This document shows, in pieces, positions 60,533-64,000 of a stretch of DNA of 64,000 bases. The first letter of the stretch is position 1. Every line of letters starts with the position of its first letter. A program made the translations under genes and the position numbers. The stretch spans positions 1 through 64,000 of the forward strand of contig NZ_JAJNMP010000003.1 of assembly GCF_021044935.1 (NCBI RefSeq), given 5' to 3'. The stretch comes from Agromyces cavernae (GTDB taxonomy: Bacteria; Actinomycetota; Actinomycetes; Actinomycetales; Microbacteriaceae). Below the pieces are notes generated by a model, which saw only the letters and a program-made list of their open reading frames with translations, ran no database searches and was not told the origin of the DNA.

Positions 60533-61794
60533 GTCGCCTCCTGGTGACGCGTGGGGTGTGCGAGCGCGACGAGGGTCGCCTCGTCGATGCCGGTGGCGTC
60601 GGCGACCTCGTCGGCCGAGATGGCGCCGCAGCGCACGCCGCGCAGCACGAATCCGGCGAGCGCGCGAACCGTGGCCGGTTCGTCGAGCACCGCCCCGGTG
60701 GCGGTACCGCGGCGGGCGTCGCGAAGGCGTTCGGATGCCTCGGGCCAGCCTTCGCGGTAGAAGGCGTAGGTGGCGAGGTACCGCGTGACGAGCTGGTTGG
60801 GGTGCAGGTCCCACCCTTGGAAGAATCCGCGCTCGAGCGACCTGCGGACGAGCCGTGCGTGCAGCCGCCACGCGTCGGCGGTGCGCCTGCCGACGGGCAG
60901 GATGTTGGTCGACCCGTCGGAGAGCCGGATGCCCGTGCCGGCCGCCGCGAGCTGCATGATGCCCTTCGCGAGGTCGGCCGCCGGATGCTCCATCGACTGG
61001 TAGCGCGCCGCGATGCCGAGCGCGGCGCTGTAGTCGTACGTACCGTAGTGCAGCCCGCTGATGCGGCCGGGCACGGCGAGTGCGAGTTGCGCCACGGGCG
61101 AGGAGCCGTACACGCCGAGCACGAGCTGCGGGGTCTCGACCTGCACCTCGAAACGCAGCCGCCCGTGCGGCAGTCCGTGCGCCCGCTCGAGGACGGTCAT
61201 GACCTCGGCGGCGGCCTCGACCTGGGCGACCGTCGACACCTTCGGCAGGGTGAGGGCCAGCCCCTCGGGCAATCCGCCGTGCTCCATGAGAGTGCCGATG
61301 AAAAGATCGAGCGTTCGGATGCCCCGGGCCCGGGTCGCGGCTTCGAGCGACTTGAACCTGATGCCGATGAAGGGCGGCGCGAACCCGGCACCCGCCGCGG
61401 CGGCGACGCGCTTGGCGGCGCGCATCGCCTCGGCGTCTTCGGCCTCGTCGCCGTGGTCCCCGTACCCGTCTTCGAAGTCGATGCGCAGGTCTTCGATGGG
61501 CTCGACGGCGAGCTTCTCGCGCACGCGCGGCACGACGTCGGAGGCGAGCGCGGCATCGAGGCCGATGAGCGACGCGACCGCATCGAGCCCGCCGGCGTCG
61601 TCGACGGCGTCGCGCACCGTGCGTCGCCACACGGTCGCCAGCTCGGGCGTGAACCGGTCGGCGGGCACGTAGACGGTGTGCACGGGCTGGCGCGATCCGT
61701 CGTCGCCGGGGTACGCCGTGCGCAGCAGGTCGTCGGTCGTGGAGAGGCGAGCGTCGATCGCGGCGAGATCGGCCGGGGTGAGCGAGGTGACCAC
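60529..61794 (-). CDS. Aldolase-like protein (DUF6986, HpcH/CitE-like)
   Basis: 421 aa. TIM-barrel character of the HpcH/HpaI and citrate-lyase-beta type: LRIDFEDGYGDHGDEAEDAE, PFIGIRFKSLE, LALTLPKVSTVAQVEAAAEV, RFEVQVETPQLVLGVYGS, GLHYGTYDYSAALGI and GWDLHPNQLVTRYLATYAF. These superfamily enzymes make or break C-C bonds next to a carboxylate and often use glyoxylate, but no reaction is assigned. GTG 61794 is 2 nt after the aceB stop. Its place between aceB and allE suggests a step in glyoxylate disposal. Confidence 0.85.
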   Translation of the reverse strand: MVTSLTPADLAAIDARLSTTDDLLRTAYPGDDGSRQPVHTVYVPADRFTPELATVWRRTVRDAVDDAGGLDAVASLIGLDAALASDVVPRVREKLAVEPIEDLRIDFEDGYGDHGDEAEDAEAMRAAKRVAAAAGAGFAPPFIGIRFKSLEAATRARGIRTLDLFIGTLMEHGGLPEGLALTLPKVSTVAQVEAAAEVMTVLERAHGLPHGRLRFEVQVETPQLVLGVYGSSPVAQLALAVPGRISGLHYGTYDYSAALGIAARYQSMEHPAADLAKGIMQLAAAGTGIRLSDGSTNILPVGRRTADAWRLHARLVRRSLERGFFQGWDLHPNQLVTRYLATYAFYREGWPEASERLRDARRGTATGAVLDEPATVRALAGFVLRGVRCGAISADEVADATGIDEATLVALAHPTRHQEAT

Positions 61795-61796
61795 GC

Positions 61797-63395
61797 TCAG
61801 TCCAGCATCTCGTAGGCGGGCAGGGTGAGGAAGTCGACGTACTCGTCGGCGAGGCACAACTCGGCGACGAGTTGCGCGGCGGGCTCGGTGTAGGCGGCGA
61901 ACCACTCGGGCGGGGTGTCTGCGCGCAGGTGCTCGACTTCTTCGTCGAAGACCTCGCGCACGAGTTCGGGCGTCATGGTCCGTCCCGTGTCGGCGAGCAC
62001 GACGTCGTGCTGCACATGCTGCCACACCTGCGAGCGCGAGATCTCAGCCGTGGCGGCGTCCTCCATGAGGCTGTGCAGTGCGACGGCGCCGCTTCCGGCG
62101 AGCCAGGCGGCGGTGTAGGCCACGCCGACCGACAGATTGGTGCGAAGGCCGGCCTCGGTGACGTGACCGCCGCCTGCCGCGATGTCGAGCAGTTGCCCGG
62201 CCGTGACCTCGACTTCGGGACGCTGCCGGTCGAGCTGGTTCGGCCGGTCGCCGAGCACCGCGTCGAACACCTCGCGACAGACGGGCACGAGGTCGGGGTG
62301 CGCGACCCACGACCCGTCGAATCCATCGTTCGCCTCGCGGGTCTTGTCGGCGCGAACCTTCTCGAACGCGACGGCGGTGGCCTCGGGGTCGGCGCGGTTC
62401 GGCACGAACGCCGCCATGCCGCCCATCGCGACGGCGCCCCGGCGGTGGCACGTCTTCACGAGCAGGTCGGTGTACGCGCGCATGAACGGAGCCGTCATCG
62501 CCACCGACGCGCGATCGGGCACGATGAACTCGGGACCCGCGTCGCGGAACACCTTGATGATGCTGAAGAGGTAGTCCCACCGGCCGGCGTTGAGCCCCGA
62601 CGCGTGCTCGCGAAGTTCGTAGAGGATCTCGTCCATCTCGAACGCCGCCGGGATCGTCTCGATGAGCACGGTCGCCCGAACGGTGCCGCGCGGGATGCCG
62701 AGCGCCTCCTGCGCGAACACGAACACGTCGTTCCAGAGCCGTGCCTCGAGACGGCTCTCGAGTTTCGGCAGGTAGTAGAAGGGGCCGTCGCCGTCGTCGA
62801 TGAGCAGTTGCGCCGTGTGGAAGAAGTGCAGCCCGAAGTCGACGAGCGATCCCGAGGCGCGCTCGCCGTCGATGAGCACGTGCTTCTCGGGGAGGTGCCA
62901 GCCGCGAGGACGGGTGACCACGGTCGGCCGGCGCAGGTCGGTGCGCAGTGCGTAGGCCTTGCCCTCGGGCGAGGTGTAGGCGAGCGTTCCGCGCGCCGCA
63001 TCGCGCAGGTTGCGCACGCTGCCGACGACGTTCGCCCAGGTGGGGCTCGACGCGTCCTCCATGTCGGCGAGCCAGACGCGCGCACCCGAATTGAGCGCGT
63101 TGATGGCCATCTTCGCGGGCATCGCGGGCCCCGTGATCTCCACTCTTCGGTCGGTGAGCGCATCGGGCGGGGGCGGCACGTGCCAGTCGGCCGCACGCAC
63201 GTCGGCGGTCTCGGCCAGGAAGTCGAGCGGCTCGCCCGCGGCGATGCGATCGCGACGCGCGTGCCGCGCGGCGAGCAGCTCGCGACGCCGCGCGTCGAAT
63301 CGCTGGTGCAGTTGCTCGACGAAGGCGAGTGCCTCATCCGTGAGGATCTCACGGCTGCCCGCGACTTCGTCGTCGCGGGCGATCTCGATGCTCAT
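61797..63395 (-). CDS. aceB: Malate synthase A
   Basis: 532-aa type A enzyme condensing glyoxylate and acetyl-CoA to malate. KMAINALNSGARVWLADMED, VLIETIPAAFEMDEILYELR and GLNAGRWDYLFSIIKVFRDA carry the Mg2+-binding Glu/Asp and catalytic Arg. The C-terminal GYTEPAAQL-like and VFDEEVEHLR regions are present. First gene of the purine operon; AAGGGAG stands about 11 nt before the ATG at 63395. Actinobacteria usually have type G, so this form in the ureide operon is a dedicated glyoxylate sink. Confidence 0.95.
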   Translation of the reverse strand: MSIEIARDDEVAGSREILTDEALAFVEQLHQRFDARRRELLAARHARRDRIAAGEPLDFLAETADVRAADWHVPPPPDALTDRRVEITGPAMPAKMAINALNSGARVWLADMEDASSPTWANVVGSVRNLRDAARGTLAYTSPEGKAYALRTDLRRPTVVTRPRGWHLPEKHVLIDGERASGSLVDFGLHFFHTAQLLIDDGDGPFYYLPKLESRLEARLWNDVFVFAQEALGIPRGTVRATVLIETIPAAFEMDEILYELREHASGLNAGRWDYLFSIIKVFRDAGPEFIVPDRASVAMTAPFMRAYTDLLVKTCHRRGAVAMGGMAAFVPNRADPEATAVAFEKVRADKTREANDGFDGSWVAHPDLVPVCREVFDAVLGDRPNQLDRQRPEVEVTAGQLLDIAAGGGHVTEAGLRTNLSVGVAYTAAWLAGSGAVALHSLMEDAATAEISRSQVWQHVQHDVVLADTGRTMTPELVREVFDEEVEHLRADTPPEWFAAYTEPAAQLVAELCLADEYVDFLTLPAYEMLD

Positions 63396-63522
63396 GCGGC
63401 TGCCGCTCCCTTCCGGGGATGTCGCTCACACGCTCTGCTTCATCTTCGCGCAGATGCGACCGCGTCGGTACCGGAACACCGGGTACGGCGCGGCGTAGAC
63501 TCCGATCACGAGGAGTTCGACC
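63396..63522. promoter_or_regulatory. Divergent aceB-xdh promoter region
   Basis: 127 bp between the divergent purine operon and xanthine dehydrogenase gene. A TAGACT box at 63496-63501 could serve xdh. No clear long palindrome is seen, so the operator of the expected ureide or urate regulator is not identified. Confidence 0.55.
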
Positions 63523-64000
63523 ATGGATCACATCGTTGTGACGGTCAACGGGCAGGCCCGCCCGCTGCCGGGTGCCGCCGCGCACACGACCCTGCTCGAT
63601 GCGTTGCGCGACCTGGGGCTCACGGGCTGCAAAGAGGGTTGCGCCGAGGGCGAGTGCGGCGCGTGCGCCGTGATGCTCGCCACGTCCGACGAACGCGGCG
63701 GCACCGAGTGGACGGCCGTGAACGCGTGCCTCGTGCCGGTCGCCGCGGTCGACGGTCAGGAGGTCGTCACCGCCGAGGGCCTCGGCACGCCCACGGCGCC
63801 GCACCCCGTGCAGGCCGGTCTCGCCGCAGGTGGCGGCTCGCAGTGCGGGTACTGCACGCCCGGCTTCGCGTGCAGCATGGCCGCCGAGTTCTACCGCGCC
63901 GGGCGAGCGCCGACCGACGGCGCTTCGCAGGACGGCGACGGCGAGCTCGGGCCGAACGGCTTCGACCTGCACGCGCTCAGCGGCAATCTCTGCCGGTGCA
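63523..64000 (+). CDS. Xanthine dehydrogenase small (iron-sulfur) subunit, 5' part
   Basis: Partial; runs off the window after 159 codons. N-terminal plant-type [2Fe-2S] ferredoxin domain with CKEGCAEGECGACAV (first cluster) and then C in NACLV. The second, helical [2Fe-2S] domain has GGGSQCGYCTPGFACSMAAE and begins the final CRC pair. It would oxidise hypoxanthine and xanthine to urate, feeding pucL. AGGAG stands 7 nt before the ATG. A Gly/Asp loop (DGASQDGDGELGPNG) is long for the family. FAD and molybdopterin parts should follow. Confidence 0.93.
   Translation, partial: MDHIVVTVNGQARPLPGAAAHTTLLDALRDLGLTGCKEGCAEGECGACAVMLATSDERGGTEWTAVNACLVPVAAVDGQEVVTAEGLGTPTAPHPVQAGLAAGGGSQCGYCTPGFACSMAAEFYRAGRAPTDGASQDGDGELGPNGFDLHALSGNLCRC

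Overview
The window is GC-rich, densely coded DNA from a Gram-positive actinobacterium. High GC, many GTG starts, leaderless TANNNT-N6-ATG promoters, split sugar ABC importers without their own ATPase, and short dispersed repeats of the type GGTCGAGTAG...CGAGACC all point to the family Microbacteriaceae (an Agromyces- or Microbacterium-like organism; the genus is an inference). No prophage, transposase, integrase or CRISPR array was seen.

Layout. 0-5.7 kb: tandem repeats, an ABC-F ATPase, malate:quinone oxidoreductase, a glyoxalase-fold protein, and a small membrane protein divergent from a MerR regulator across a long palindromic operator. 5.9-12.2 kb: a LacI-controlled glycoside locus (binding protein, two permeases, GH35 beta-galactosidase, LacI regulator); a 17-bp operator is shared by the two structural transcription units. 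12.3-25.8 kb: a second, GntR-controlled glycoside locus. On one side of gntR is an unusual five-gene minus-strand operon (GH42 beta-galactosidase, gcvPA, gcvPB, a NAD-kinase-like protein, an SDR dehydrogenase). On the other side are a binding protein, two permeases and an alpha/alpha-barrel glycosidase. Near-identical CTGTATACA sites lie in front of both arms. 25.9-33.5 kb: SGNH lipoprotein, asd, lysC (with an internal beta-subunit start), recR, dnaX and a DksA-like zinc-finger protein. 33.5-41 kb: MFS exporter with an ArsR-type regulator, ackA-pta, a DUF1254 protein, the SRP RNA and tRNA-Ser(GGA). 41-55 kb: small membrane and secreted proteins, a HerA-like ATPase, a TetR-glycosyltransferase pair, a nuclease-fold protein, a stand-alone LigD polymerase domain with a kinase, and an operon of saccharopine-dehydrogenase-like, GNAT and enolase-superfamily enzymes. 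55-64 kb: a solitary DUF559 protein between repeat clusters, then a seven-gene urate-to-malate operon (aceB, aldolase-like, allE, allB, uraD, uraH, pucL) divergent from the start of a xanthine dehydrogenase gene.

Repeats are the most striking feature. Element A (GGTCGAGTAG...CGAGACC and its inverse) occurs at eleven places. At least seven are inside genes, in frame, adding peptides such as GRVGAQLRxET or GLDTLAGARYSTG to otherwise conserved enzymes. Element B (CCGAGAGTGCA...TGCACTCTCGG, with an inner GC stem) is purely intergenic and has about a dozen copies in five clusters. The 3' ends of both stable RNA genes (SRP RNA and tRNA-Ser) have been tandemly duplicated. Several other short exact tandem duplications suggest that this genome readily makes and keeps such copies.

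The genes suggest a plant- or soil-associated heterotroph. It imports oligosaccharides and galactosides through two locally regulated systems, overflows carbon to acetate by Pta-AckA, and uses purines as a nitrogen and carbon source, sending the glyoxylate into malate.
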